Assembly (NCBI GenBank): GCA_023313575.1
Contig: JAJTTP010000010.1
Coordinates: 372,001-436,000, forward strand
Origin: Eutypella sp. D-1
Taxonomy: Eukaryota; Ascomycota; Sordariomycetes; Xylariales; Diatrypaceae
Direction of reading: 5' to 3'
DNA: 64,000 bases
Position numbers and translations under genes: made by a program. Position 1 is the first letter of the stretch. Every line of letters begins with the position of its first letter. Below, piece after piece: positions 23,080 through 36,306 of the stretch. Under the pieces are notes generated by a model. That model saw only the letters and a list, made by a program, of their open reading frames with translations. It did not search any database and had not been told where the DNA came from.

Positions 23080-24980
23080 ATGTCCTCACAACCACCACCC
23101 CCGCCGCCGCGCACTGGCGGCGGGCTCTCGCTATACGCGAACCTGCTCGACCCGCCCAAGGACGACTCCGCGGCGACGTCCATATCCCGAGCTCCCGTCG
23201 TATCCCAGGAGGCGCTGGACGCCATGAAGGAAGGGGGCGGCGGCGACGCGGCGGCGAACGGCAGGAAGCTCGCCGACCCCGCCCTGCGCTTCCAGCCGCA
23301 GCCCCAGATCCGCCGCCCGCAGCAGAAGACCCAGAAGCCGAAAGTCGCGTTTCCCAAGGCGGCGCCGGCACAGCATCCTCCTCCTCTGCCACCCCCACCA
23401 TCGTCCGGCGGCAATGCCGACAACGCAACGGCGGCGCCGCCTCCGCCTCCGCCGGTGGCCAAGAGCGGCCTCGCGGACTGGGCGCCCACCGAGGAGGACG
23501 AGTACATGTACGGGATGGGAGAGAAGCGGGCGCGGGGCGGGCGGCGGGGGAAGAAGCGTAAGAACAAGGAGGATAATACGGGTCGCGCCGCCGCCGAGAC
23601 CGACTGGGACGAGATCTACGATCCTTCGCGCCCCACCAACGTCGAGGAGTACCTGCGCAGCGACGAGAAGATCCGCGAGATGCGCGAGTGGCGCGCCCTG
23701 CTGTACCGCCACCGCAGGAGGACCCCGCCAGACGAAGAGGAGAGGAGGGCCACTGCCGGGAGCGAGGGCAGTGATGGTGAGCGCGAGGATGAGGACGCTG
23801 ATGACGCGCGTAGGAGGGGACTGGGTAGTAAGTCTCTTTGTAGTAGCTTTTCCTGTTTTGTTGGAATCATGTGCGTCTGGGTTGGGTGCTGTTTTGCTAA
23901 CGCTATGGACTCACTCTCCCCCTTTTGACAGACCAGTTCGCCCCACCGGATTCCTACTCCTTTGCACCGCCGCCTATGTCACCTCCGCGAGCCGCGGCTT
24001 CGGTGCCGGACGACAAGACAGGCGATGACGCCTACGCGCGACGTCTCGCCCTGTCACAGGGCCAAGCGCCGCCGCCGCCACCACCCCTCGCACAATCCGC
24101 AACCGACAACACTTCCTACCCCCCGCCGCCACCGCCCCAGCTCCCAAAACCGGAGGAGGCCGACTCCGCGACGATATCCCGCGCCCCCGTGCGCTACGCT
24201 CGACCAGAACCGTCAGCAGACGCAGACGCCATGGACGAGGACGACGGTTACACGCCGCCCGAGGCCTTGGGCGCGCAACGGGGCGAAGAACAACGGGCGG
24301 GGGAGGCGGACGAGGAGGGGCAGCAGCCGCGCAGCAACCGACCGGGGAAGAAGGGGTTCGCAGCGCGCCTGATGTCCAAGTACGGGTGGGAGAAGGGCCA
24401 GGGCCTGGGCGCGGACTCGAGCGGCATCGTGCAGCCGCTGCGGGTGCAGGTGGAGAAGCGGAAGAAGCGATCCGATGCCGAGGGCGGCGGGTGGGCGGAG
24501 CCCGGCGGTCGCGGTCGTATCATCGCGTCCAAAACCGGGACCCCTGCCGGGGGCGAGGGCGGCGGTGGCGGTGGGAAGTTCGGCCCCGTCAGCGACGTCG
24601 TCGTCCTGAGGGACATGCTCGAGGGCATGCCGGACCTGCAGGCCGAGATGGAGGCCGGTCTCGCCCAGGAGATCGGCGAGGAGTGCGGAGACCGCTACGG
24701 CCGCGTCGAGAGGCTCAAGATCGACGTCGAGGGCCGCAGGGTCTACATCAAATTCACGGACCAGGTGTCCGCCCTGAGGGTGAGTTTTCTTTTCCTTTTC
24801 CGTCCCTCTCTTCAAACTCTTTCATTACCCAAATCTCCGTATTGAGGACCTGGCGCTAACATGTGGATGAAAAAAAAAATTAAGGCCGTCAACGCCCTCG
24901 AAGGCCGCGTCTTCGCCGGGAACACCATTGTCCCGCAGTTTTACGACGCCGAGAAGTTCGAGAAGATGATCTATGAGTGA
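23080..24980 (+). CDS. SPF45: Splicing factor SPF45 (RBM17) orthologue, G-patch + UHM
   Basis: Nuclear splicing factor of the 3' splice-site machinery. Exons are 23080-23827, 23932-24779 and 24885-24980; the product is 563 aa. The N-terminus is proline-rich (SSQPPPPPPRTGGGLSLYANLL). A conserved block follows around WDEIYDPSRPTNVEEYLRS. A second Pro-rich, low-complexity region precedes the G-patch (about residues 390-425, GFAARLMSKYGWEKGQGLG). The C-terminal U2AF-homology motif (about 470-563) contains VVVLRDMLEG, the RNP-like RRVYIKF and an R-x-F element GRVF, which in UHMs docks ULM tryptophans. Intron 1 has two overlapping in-frame donors 3 nt apart; I used GTAAGT. The protein is longer than human SPF45 (about 400 aa) because of the disordered Pro-rich regions. 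Confidence 0.93.
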
Positions 24981-26877
24981 GGAGCGAGTTGAAGCGGTTC
25001 CGACTGGATTGGAATCCGGGCCAAGTCTATCAGCCGGCGACGCCCGCCAATGGGTTCGGGCTAGCCACCCGTCTCGAGAAGGACCGTAGTGCGGTTTCCC
25101 CCGTGTAGGTCTGTCTGCGGGCCATCGGTCATACAAACACGTACAAGTCCTGGATCTAAGCCAGGAGCGCCCGGGGGATATTCGCTTCGATCCAAGCCTG
25201 AGCGTGGCACCGACCATCATTGTTTGCCCCGCCTCCCCCCCTGCCCCTTCCCCCGGCGCCGCCTTGCATAGCCGACCGACTCTTCTGTTGTCAGACTCAG
25301 CTTCAAGAGACAGACCTGCCCCCACAGGATAGGGTGCTAAGACGGGACTGGATACCTAGGCAGATGATCCAGATAATAGAAATAATCTACGAGCTATGTG
25401 CCATAAAGCGGGGCTTTCCTTTTCTTTTGCAGCATCAAGGAAGGGGGCCGAGAGTATCTATCTACATATACCAACTACTACTTCCCGGCGTTGTCGAGAC
25501 AGCTACTTAGAAACAGGAGAGTAGTGCCGAAGGAATTAGACAGAATCCGGGGGGGGGGAGGGGGGTGAATATTAAGGAGCCAAAGTATGGTCATGAAAGA
25601 CAGCATAGCATACATATGGCGTAGCGTAGTTAGTGGGTACATAGCCCAATATCAGGAGGCAACGGTTTTCATCTATCTATCTATCTACCTACTTTTCGAA
25701 CAATAACAGCAAGTGTCTTCATGACCGTTGATGTGATGACCTTTCGGCTACGATAATGGATGAGCGACGGTGCTGAAAGAGCAACCGTTTTTGTATTCAC
25801 TAGTCATGAGAACACCAGGAAATGGCGGCCACCTTCTGAAGTCGTAGCCATCCAAAATCACAAGGTGGCAAGCACGGAGGGTTAGCAGGAGGGAGTTGTA
25901 GATATAACTACAGGAGCCAAATACATACATACCCACGCGGCGGTGAAGTCAGTCGGATTATACAGGGTTAGGGAACGACACACTCATACACTCGTACTCA
26001 AAGAGAAGATGCCTGGCCATGCAGTAGGTAGGGAAAATAAAACGAGTCAAGGTTTCTTATTATGTAACGACTACGAGGGATCCACGCTATACTCGGACGA
26101 AAATACAAATCGAGGATGCTTCAGCTCAGCCAGGTATATAAGGCATGATTAGAAGGCAGAGAGAGCTTCATTACCAGCCCCTCGAGAGAATAGAAGAAAG
26201 AAGGAAGAAAATAGGGACACACCACAGAACAGATCGGGGGTAGCAGTAGGTAGCAGTCAAATTCACAGTGATAGCAAAAGCGTGATACATAATTAGCATT
26301 ATTAAGTATTAGTAGTAGCTATAAGTCACTACATCAAAAAAAAACCTCATATCCCGCGTTTCCTCTATCTCATCCCCCCCTCCAGCAACGTGCGTGTATA
26401 GTCGTGCGTTCGTAGTAGATATGCGTGACAGGGGCATAGAGAAGGTCGACCACTTTCGATCCATCGTGATGTGCGTTCGCCCTTTCCCTTATCGATGGAG
26501 CTACCTAGGTTACAGTCGTAGCAATCCAGTCTCATGGTACCTTGGTATGGCTGAGGGAGGCTTGTCTCACGCAGGCGAACCGTATATCAATAAGCTAGGT
26601 GACATGTTTAAAGCATCTGGTGTGGAAGTAGTCCTCGAGCCAAATTCATTCTTCAAAAAGGATCAGAAACAGACGAGACACGGAGGCAAAAACAGTGGAA
26701 GGCCGATCCTCAAAATAACACATGCGTCAGTATTAAGTCTAGCAGTTTCCTTGTACGTAATCCTAGTCGCCCATCGCGGCTCATGAAATGACAACACTTT
26801 TGATGACAATCATGGAAGTGAAAAAGCGTGCGCCTCCCTCAATGATCATCTACCTCCGCACCCAAAACTCAATCCGT
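24981..26877. other. Convergent intergenic region, SPF45 / Ecm33 3' ends
   Basis: About 1.9 kb. It contains a short G-run near 25550 and CTAT/CTAC repeats near 25671-25690. A 130-codon plus ORF at 26394-26786 lies in the expected Ecm33 3' region and has no recognisable content, so it is not called. Confidence 0.5.
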
Positions 26878-28148
26878 TTACAAGAAAGCAGTGAACACGG
26901 CACCCAGGGCAGCCAGGCTGACCAGGGTGTTCATGTTGAGGCCAAGGGAGACGGCGGCGCTATCATCGTCACCGCTGCCGGAACCACCCTCAACAGTGTC
27001 GTTAGCGTCACCGGTGTTGCTGTTGGCGTCCTCCTTGTCACCCCTGCAGCTGAACTTGCCCTGGATGGAGCTGCCCTCTAGCTTCTGGAGGTTATCACAA
27101 GCCTCCTGGATCTGTTCCGTGGACGCAACCTGGAAGCCACCAACGACGTCGTTAAGCTCGGGCAGCTGCACATCGGTGAAGGAGCCACGGAAAGCGACAG
27201 CGCCACCGACACGGGTCAGAGACTTGAAGCCGTCAATCTCCTCAAGCTTAGTGTTGTTGGCAATGGTAAGACCACCACCAATCTTGTCCAGCTGGGGGAA
27301 AGAGACGTTGGTCAGCTGAGGGTTGCTGACGAAGGAAATATCACCCTCCTGAACATCAGTCAGGTTGGGGGCGCTGAAGCTCTTGAAGTAGTTCGAGTCA
27401 AACCGCATGGAGCCGTTGACAACCTTCAGAGACGGGGCAGAGAAAGTGGTGACGTTGGCAATGGTCAAGTTCGCAATCCACTCCAGGTTAGGCATCTCCA
27501 GTTCCAGGTTGAGACCGTTGGCCTGGACATTGAGAACATTCGACAGGCTCTTGATGCTCGTGGAGAACTTCGTCAACCGCTTGTTGTTGTTCAGGTTCAT
27601 GTCGGTCAGGGACTGGACGTTGATACCCTCGATGTTCTTGATGACGGTATCGGCAATCACTACGCTCTTGGCCTTGGTGACACCAGGGGTGCCGAAGTTA
27701 AGCTCGGGCAGGACCGTCAGGGTAGACCATTCGATCTGGCCAACCTCGCTGAGACGGTTGAACCCAAGGTTGAACAACGCGGTCAAGTTCTTCAGCGTAA
27801 AGCTTCCGCCGATAGTCTCCAGTGTCGAACTCGAAAAATCGCTAAGGAGGCCGTTGTGCTCGGCAACCAGGTCGCCACCAATCTCGGACAGACCGGTAAG
27901 GTCAATCTTCTGGCCAGCCTCAGGGGCGATAACGACGCTACCCTCAACACTCTCGCACTTGGCAACCTGCGTGGCATCGGCTTGAGTACGGATAGTGGCG
28001 GTGGGGTCATCGCAGCCGACGGCAGCAACGCCTGTGTTCGTGTCAGCAATCAAGCTTCTCTATGTTTATGAACTGAAATGTTCGCGCACTTACGGGAAAC
28101 CATGCCCAGCGCCGCGACGGCAGATACGAACTTCTGCTTGGTGTACAT
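26878..28148 (-). CDS. ECM33: GPI-anchored cell-wall protein, Ecm33/Sps2 family
   Basis: Glycosylphosphatidylinositol-anchored protein of plasma membrane and wall, needed in fungi for normal wall organisation. Exons are 28148-28094 (18 codons plus one base) and 28031-26878; the product is 402 aa, the usual Ecm33 length. Exon 1 and the start of exon 2 give a signal peptide (MYTKQKFVSAVAALGMVS). The body is a receptor-L-like leucine-rich-repeat solenoid, with recurring units such as LETIGGSFTLKNLTALFNL and FPQLDKIGGGLTIANNTKL and several N-x-S/T sites. The C-terminus has a Gly/Ser/Asp spacer (GGSGSGDDDSAA) and a hydrophobic GPI-attachment tail ending VFTAFL. Upstream DNA carries a cluster of perfect palindromes. 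Confidence is high for the family. Confidence 0.95.
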
Positions 28149-28652
28149 TGTGTAGGTCTATTTTGTTGTAGTTAGTATTAATCGGAACCGATTCCAAAAG
28201 ATGCGTGTAATAAGAACTTGAATTGGGGTCAATCGTGCAGATGCAGAACCAAAAAGTATTGGTCAACACGTGAATAAAATGTGCTTTTGGGGGTGATGTT
28301 CCTGAACGCCGGAAAATTGATGTTGACCTGGGTCCAAAAATCTGATATGACTTGTAGGTGTAAACGTCAAGAGAGGTTATGACTTGAGGGTATGACGGAG
28401 TGCAAATCCGACCACGCGGGGTCTTGTCAATGCCAGTCAGGAAACTACCAGTCTAATCCGACGCAAGTAGACAAAGAGGTTGGTTTAGTGCCCGGGTGGT
28501 AGTCGTGATCGAGGCAGTTATTCATGTATCAGGATGCCAGGTGAGACTACCCGTTCGGCGACATATCATGGACGCGGTTGCCCCAGACACCCTCGTTAAC
28601 CATTGACCAGTAGGAATTGAAGTTTGCCGACCTTGCCATGCCAGACTGAGCT

Positions 28653-28754
28653 AGCCAAGCTGTACCAGCTTGGCTGATCCAGAAAGCTGATCAACCACTG
28701 GTTGAGACGTGAAAAGCTTATGCCTTCCTCAACATCATCCTCGTGCATGCACGA
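28653..28754. promoter_or_regulatory. Three perfect inverted repeats upstream of ECM33
   Basis: About 500-600 bp before the start codon: AGCCAAGCTG-TAC-CAGCTTGGCT (28653-28675, 10-bp arms), TCAACCA-C-TGGTTGA (28691-28705, 7-bp arms) and the 14-bp palindrome TCGTGCATGCACGA (28741-28754). Perfect dyads suggest binding sites for dimeric factors; no factor is identified. Confidence 0.4.
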
Positions 28755-31685
28755 TGTGGTTGATACAATTGCTATAGCTGCACATTGTAGCCGATTACCC
28801 AGTGGCGGCGTTGTGGTACACTCAAAATGGGTCCGTCGATTTTCGGGTATATCAGGGGTTCAGGAGGAATAGCGTGAACGATAATGTGGTGTGCAGCGTG
28901 GTGTGTGGCAGTACATGATAACCGTGGCAAGACGCGCGGCCGCGTCCTAGTCAGGGCCCAACTGGAATGAACCAATACCCATACATGCACCTACCCAACC
29001 TAGGCAGGTCTAGGCAGGTAGGTAACGCTGCAGGGCAATACGAGCCGTCCCCAAATCCCACACCAATCATGTCCCCGTCTGGATGTCGCCGTGATAATGT
29101 TTTTGGGGAAATTGCGAGGCCGTTGAAATCCGTTGGTGTGTTTTTCATGGTGATGGGAGTGACCAGTATACAAGGGAATTTGATGAAATCCTATCGGCGA
29201 CTTGAAAAGTAACTTACCTTGTACTAGACTTATTATTACTGCTTGCTCCAAAAGACCAGGGAAATAATCAACAATCCCTCTTGACGGTATGAATACCCTT
29301 TTCCGTCGATGGGTTTGCGTATCGTCTCGTGTTATGCCAAAATCGAGATTTCGTTGATTGTTCCTTGGAGAAAGTTCGTGTTGTGTTGTTTGATGATGAT
29401 GGCGGAAGCCCTTTCCTTTCTGTAGTCGTGTGTGTATGTGTATGTTATTAAACCGAGGAAGTTATCTGAGCGAGTGCTCTTCCCCTTTTACGATGGAATT
29501 ATTAACAAACGAATGTATTTGAACTTGAAGAAGAGGAGGAAGGTCAAAGGTAGGAGGTTGTTGGCTGAGGAACTTGGGGGAGGGAAGGAAAAAGAGAGGA
29601 GAAAGAGGGAGAGAGTGGAAAGAGTGGAAAAGAGAAGGAGAAAGAGGTAGGTAAGTATGGCGATCGTCGAGGAAAAAGCCGAAACGTTTTGGAATGGGCA
29701 AGAATGGGGTTCGACTTTTAGGAAAATGGGTCCCGTCGTATCGTCGTCGCATGTATCGAAGGGAGAAGGGGAAGGGGGGGGCGTGATATTAGAGAGATGT
29801 AAACAAAGATAGCTATCTAGGCCAAATTTGCTTGGTCTGGTTGTCGACTTAGCTGTATGATAGGGGAGATTAGGGGTTAAGGTATTCATACATAAGGGGG
29901 GCGTAAGGATAGATAGATACCAGAATACCGAGAATAACTACATACATAACACAGGAACAGGATCTAACGCGACGGCGGCGACGGTAACTAAAAAAATCAG
30001 GGACAGACCCACCATATCGGCCAAGTTAGGCAACTCTCTAGACTCGAAACAGTTTAAAGCCACCTTGGATGACTTGGGACAAATCTAGGCAGGAGTTGTT
30101 TAACTGGATTACTATGAAGTATCTAATTCTTGCTGTTATCTGGCTCTCTCTGGCGCTCTGGATTAGATGATGACTTGCCGTGTGGCCCATACCGACTGAA
30201 CCAGCAAGAACACATCCAGACAAACAGATATCTCATCGCAGCATCATTAGGTTGGTTCTACACTATCTCTGTATCACACTTGGGTATGTATATACCTAGG
30301 TACCTACGTAGGTAGTGCTTCACGGTGGAAACCTGATCTCGTCCGATGTTGCGGCTCGTCCACCCAAGTACTTATATCCATCTATTTACTACATTAGTGT
30401 TAGCCCCTATCCAGGTACTAGAATATGTAGTGTGTACCCGAATAGTGAGTGTGCGACCCGGAGCATCGCATCGCATCAAGACCGTCAAACTTTAAAAATA
30501 TCGGTTGGTTCGTGTACATTAAGTCGGGTCTGGGCCATCGCGGATGTACATCCATGCGTACTTGGCACGTGTTAATTCACCAAAATATCAAGTAACTACC
30601 GTAAGAGTACTCCTACCGTAACTATACTGTAGTTAACTATATGCATCGTCCCATCGTACCTAAGGAGTTCGGCGAGTTCACGTGGTCCTGCTTGACTTCA
30701 TACCCAGAAAATAGCAATCTTGAACAACACAACAAACAATCTACATGGAATATGGTAGGACGTTGGATTTCTTCCATAAATACAGCCCGGCTGCCCGGGG
30801 ATATCCATTATCAATTCATGGATGTACCTAGCCAGTCAGTCGCTAACTACATAGGTAGCTCTAGTACTTGACCTAGGCATTTCAATGTATTCACGCGTTC
30901 ACCTGGGCTACCAACTTGCCAACCCTCTTTGCCTCTTTGCCTCCCTCTCCTTGCCCTCTTGCCTCCGGCCCTTTTTATCCACTACACTAGTCTGCATGAG
31001 CGGATGAGCTGATGAGTATCCACTCGGGGCTGCTGCACGACCAAGGATTGTCGCAGTTCCCCTATCAGGGGCCATGCTATTGGCGAGATTATTCGATAGA
31101 TTGCCCACTGCCATCCCCACTGCATGTTCGCTCCATCTACACCCCCTTTACCCATTTTGCCCCCCCCCCCTTCCCCTGTATCCTTTCCCTCCAGCAGGGT
31201 TTTCTCCGGTCGATACCTTCCAGAATCGCACTGTTGATGCTATGGCGTCAACCACTCTGACACTGCTATCCATGGATTTCTTCGTCCGTCTCTCACCTTG
31301 TCCTCGCTCTAGATGATACATAATAAATAAAGCAGTTCGAGTCAATAATAGTACGAGATCGTCCGCTTGCCTGTTCGGGCTCACCTTGAAAGCCTTGCTG
31401 ACAGACCAGCAGTCAGACCGTGTACCATCTTCTTACCAACAAGACCTGACCAGGCGGCATGCTTTGATGCCATCACGATAGTGAGTGGTCTAGGTGATAC
31501 GGCACGGTCTCTGTCTACCTACCTAAATGGGTATATATACGACCCATATGGATACTTCTAGACGCATACGTCGCATGAATCGGGGCTTAGCGATTGGGCC
31601 TGTAAGCGCGTTAGAGTCGAACAGGTTTTTTTCCCCCATACCTAGGTACGAATAAATAATTCGTATGTATGGTAATTATTCTTAT

Positions 31686-31715
31686 AAAAAAAAAAAAAAA
31701 AAAAAAAAACCCCCC
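31686..31715 (+). repeat. Poly-A (24) followed by poly-C tract
   Basis: 24 A directly followed by six C in intergenic DNA. No retroposed gene is recognised upstream of it. Confidence 0.85.
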
Positions 31716-34700
31716 AATCCTCCTTTTTCTGCGTTGCAAATGAACCTAACTACATGTGATAATTAAGTTCTCACAACTCACTCATCTATCCTGCAGTAGG
31801 TGGCTTGAGGTGGATAGCCAAGTAGTGTAACCGATGCGTTTCCGAGTGGACACACTTCGGGCGCTCCTTGGCCCATCTCACAACCAGTAGCGCTGCCCAT
31901 CATGACGACATACAATTCTCTCTTTTTTCTTCTGACCTTCTCCCTCCCCCTTTGATCGTCGGGGCGGAAGGGCTTTGATTCGATAAGTTCATTGGGATCT
32001 CTCGCGCGACCAGATCGCCGGGCTGGCCTTTGGCGCACTACACTAAAAGCAAACTAGAGCCCCAAGAGCCATCGTTAGCCTATGGGTAACGCGACTCGGG
32101 CAATCGGGGGGGCAACGACTTTGAAAGTTGGCAACTGGGTATGGCGCACTTTTGGCATTTTCGTGGCTTGAACATCCCCATAACTCGCATCGAAAAAAAT
32201 GCACATCCTAATAGCCAGGATACAAGCCCTCTCTTATCCTCCCACTCTCTTATGTGTACATCCATCCATGATCACGAGCTAGCGGGAATGCTTTTCGCAA
32301 TCCCTCTCCAAGTCTTCCAAGATTACCTGTATTTCTGCTCCAAAATGTCCGACTTATAGTACCGGTATATATCCGTAGGCCAGAGGCAATGGCGCCGAGA
32401 TAATTTTTCTGCTACTTGGATTTAGATACATCGACTCCGACTTATCATACTGTACTACGTGCCGCAGGGCGGCGGGAAATGATTGGTGATGGCAGCCATT
32501 GTCATTCGAGGCCTCCCCGGCTGCCAGGATCGTTAATATTGCTTGCTGCAACTCTAGCTAGGGTAACCTATACAGTGAAGTTTCCTTACCATCGTAATAA
32601 AGTCAACCAACTTTCTCACTGATTTTGCCTCCCGCACTGTCGTACACGGCCTAGCCGTGAACCCCCTTTTTTTCTTACTACAATAATTACTTCGTAGTCT
32701 CATCGCCAACCCCCATCCCCTTGTATATAAGTCTATATTTACCCATGCAGCCCAATCTTAAGGAGCCGCAACGAAGCATCTGTCAACTGCCGCTCGGCTT
32801 GAGGTGGCTGGTCCTCCGCGGCCCCTAACGAAGCTTGGCGTCCACTGAGGCACGCCGGCGCAGGCATGGACTTGTGTGAGATCGCGACCGTGGGCACGTG
32901 ATCATCGATGGCATTCTCACAATTACATAGATTCGGCTATGTATTTGACTACATGTCCCATAGTTCGATATTGAAACATATCGCAAAGTGTCCAGAGTCC
33001 CGTCGATAACGGTTCGCTTGTCGCTCACACAAAATGGCATACATTGTTACACCTATCTAGTATATATATTCGCGCCGGCATGGGCAACCGAGCTGTGTAT
33101 CGCATACACGACATCTGCGCTGGGGCGTAACACGGGAATACGAGGATTCGCCTGCCGTGCCGAGCCACCTTCCCTCCCACACGTATCGTGTTGACAGTCA
33201 GAACAGGCGATGCTATGCCTTGAATACCTATTATGTATATAGCTGATCCCATTCCGAGACATCTATCTCATCGATCTCCTGCCATCTCGTTAACTCGTAG
33301 CAGAAAAGGCAGGTATGTATAGTGCTCAGTCATATGTATGCGCCCCCACTGCCACGCTTGCAAGTCGTAAGCCGGATTCCAGGTCCTGCGACAAAATAAA
33401 CACACGCATCCCTCCGTCCTTCTGAACGCGCCGTACTCCAGGTGCTCAACCAGCTTACATGCATATTAAGCGTTTTGTAATTTCATTGCCTATAAAGCCA
33501 CAGCTTGCGGTGCAAGTGTGATAGGACCGTCTGACAACAGTCCGTCGGCGTCCCGGGTGGCCGCCCTATGCAAGGCAGGTAGCCCGACAGGTCAGGCGGT
33601 GGCCCGCTGAGGCAGGCCCTCCCGGAAGCCGTCTCACATCGCTCCGGATGTTTCATAGGCGGGCAGTATTTACGTAACAGCATACTTGTTTTTTCTTGCT
33701 TTTGACTTATTAAAAAACAGAACTACTTCTTCACATATGCATGCGTACATGACGTTATTTCATGCGTAATAAGTGTATATATATCAATAACACAATAGAA
33801 CGCTCATATCCTGGTATTAAGAAGCTGCTTTTCGGCTCCTAGCCCTCAATCCCCTTCAAGTTTCCCAATGTCCACCGTCCACCGCCCCCGTGCGTGCCCT
33901 GTGCCCAATCTAAAAGTCAGCGGTGAGCCGCAAGTGCGTGGCGTACGAACGCATGAACGTTACCTGGCCTTACCATCACTGCCGCTTCCGCTCACGCCCA
34001 ACTTCCGGGCGCTGGGGGCGGGTGAAATAGCATGGGTGGGTGGGTGCTTCTGTCACGCAATTCCGCGACCTCCCACTCGCGTCCCGGATCACTACTGAAC
34101 CGTATAAGTTACTAGACTGGGGCATGGCTTGACCATTCAATGAAACCTTTATCACAGCCTATTTGAAATCATTCACCAAAGAGAGATTTTTCCCTTTGGT
34201 CTAACATATAATTGCCCATGATATTCCTAATGTCTTGTTGTACGGTACCCCCCTTTTTACAAATACGTTGACAATGCTTCTTGTGTAAGACGCCAAAACC
34301 ACAAGGCCTCTCCCACTTCTCAACAATGCTACCCATGGATGACGAGAATGTGGTAGCTAAGGATACTCATAATATTGCCGACATAGCAGATGGCTTCTAC
34401 TGCAGTAGCCCGAACTGACGTCAAGCGTGGTCTCTTTGGACGTATCGTGATGCCACCGATGGCCTTAGGATAGGCCTCCGGGTAGTCTGGTGTAGCCAGT
34501 TGCGGTCAACCATAAGTGTAGAAGTGATCGTGTCTGCACAGACGGACAACCTCTGTTGACCGACTTAGATCTCGGCTTTATGATAGGTGTGCTTCAATGT
34601 CATTAGGATCGAAGAAGCCAGCATGCTAGATCTTCGCAGCCGCTGTGGAGAGTTGATCGGCCTCTGAGGCACAGTGTGTCCATCATTGTACGAACGACTG

Positions 34701-35952
34701 GAGTCTCCTGTCCCTGGAGGTTGTTGGCAGGAAGCGGTAGTCTTCCATGTTATCTCAGCCGAAAAAGGATACGTATTTCGAGAAGTTGCGGTTTCCTATG
34801 ACTAGCTTCAATCTTGGATGCGAGACTATCTAGAAATGAAATAGGAAAATGCCAACCAGCGATTGCCGTGGCAGGCAAGTGGCCCATCTCTAGATGACCT
34901 AGTTCCTTCCCATTCCGGGGCGGCTCCCAGACCACAGCCACCTTTGAGATTTGCGTTATGACTCCTGCGAGGTGAGGTGATGCGCCTGGGGGCTTGGGCA
35001 AGCCACCCTTCTGCGCCTACACGGTCACGTTGTTGTAATTAGTAGGCATTTGGGCCAGGAACCAATGGAACGGGTTTTCTAGTTGTAGCTCTTGGAAGGG
35101 TTCCAGGGTGCCGAGCACTGACAATAAATGTTCGAGGAGAACGCCACTCTTGCTCCTTAACTGACATTCTCTGGCGCGCTGGCGGTCTTTCTCCGCGAGG
35201 AAAGTCGTCTTTGATAAGATAGACCTTCATGAGATGGGAGGTAGAGCTCCCATCAGATGGTCAATCCATGCCACAGCGAGACGATCTATTGTGGGAAGGC
35301 TATCAACTCCGCTGTCTACGTAGGTATGCTACAGCAACGCAAAGGGCGATTAGATTGTAATAAGCACAATTGCAGCTGTTAGCAGTAGTGACGCACCAGC
35401 TACTCAAAGAATTCAAACGGGTAGTGATTTTTTCAACATTTTATCCACATGGTGTCAGACTGTCGACTTGGTTTTGAGTGGCTCACTAATTTCATCTGAC
35501 GGCTGCCCCTTATCTCATTACCCCCTTTCCACTCTCTATTATGACGAAGTACGCCCTATAACGAGTGGTGCAGAACAAGGAAGAGTTTGGGGTCACTGCT
35601 GGATAACTGGATAGTATTCGTGGATGCGTCAAAAGTGTATTAACCGTTACCCCTTTTCTGTATGAGGACAGAAGGTCTCTCGTTGAGATCGTGGCCGGTG
35701 AATAAGGGCTAGGTCTCGCCAGCGCCCTTACCTCATTATATTGTGACACACCCACTTGTTGAATCGCACAGCTTTAACTCAGATGCCCCAGACGAGGTTA
35801 GATAGGTAACCGATTAAATCTTAAGTCTAACTCTATATGCTATCAAGTAGGCGTGTCCGTCCGTAGTTTGCATATCCGTCTGCATGTATTGTTCTGCTCC
35901 CTCTATGAAGTAGTTTATCTATACCACTCATGCCTCATTGGTCTCGGCCTTC

Positions 35953-36199
35953 TTAAGGCGCTGAACCAACCCAACAGCCCACCTGAGGCACACCATCTGC
36001 CTGCTCCCAAATACGTGTGACCCATCGCGGGAAGCTGCTGCTGTCTTTCTGTTGCTCGGGGTCTTGGATGAAGCTCTGGTAGATTTGCCTTTGTACCTGT
36101 CGTAAATGCTTATTTATATGTGAAGTATGTGTCAAGTAACAAAGAGTAGTCGTCGTCGTCACCTTCGGGCATCATTTGCTCTACGTCGTCGGCAGGACC
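35953..36199 (-). pseudogene. Possible coding remnant, unknown protein
   Basis: Two short blocks on the minus strand read like protein rather than chance. One is Asp-rich (ADDVEQMMPEGDDDDYSLLL, about 36193-36130). The other, after an acceptor-like CGACAG, has polar and aromatic content (QIYQSFIQDPEQQKDSSSF, then PRWVTRIWEQADGVPQ; about 36096-35985). An in-frame stop separates them unless an unrecognised intron is removed, and the frame ends at 35953. No start codon with a good context was found. I do not recognise a family. It is either a decayed gene or coincidence. Confidence 0.25.
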
Positions 36200-36306
36200 C
36201 TACGGGTCTGGGGCCCATAGCTCGGCGAGGTGAAGTGTATGACCATCTGGAGGATGTTGTCAGGGGCATACACCCCAACAACACTGATCATCCCGGCTTC
36301 AGTTAA

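Larger units (their letters stand above)
28149..35952. other. Long gene-poor region upstream of ECM33
   Basis: 7.8 kb in which I find no supported gene. It carries the ECM33 promoter with palindromes (28653-28754), a purine-rich stretch near 29530-29650, CCTAGG-centred motifs near 29000, 30293 and 31640, a poly-A/poly-C tract at 31686-31715, and GC-richer patches near 33530-33660 and 33870-34090. ORFs are short with stop-rich surroundings. Degenerate transposon DNA is possible but unproven. Confidence 0.5.

Noticed and set aside
22941..23567. Long minus ORFs opposite SPF45 and similar antisense ORFs opposite the glycosylase, SET and MTR10 genes
   Set aside because: They arise from high GC at third positions. 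Each sense gene is identified by domains and spliced structure.
26394..26786. 130-codon plus ORF downstream of SPF45
   Set aside because: Lies in the expected 3' UTR of ECM33 on the opposite strand, with random-looking composition and no recognisable content.
30310..30365. CTGATCTCGTCCGAT segment resembling an internal piece of 5S rRNA
   Set aside because: The match is short and the conserved downstream 5S promoter/loop sequences are absent.
35039..35230. Minus ORF containing LIKDDFPRG, reminiscent of a retrotransposon integrase C-terminal motif
   Set aside because: The resemblance covers under ten residues with no supporting flanking domains, LTRs or other frames. Too weak to call a mobile element.
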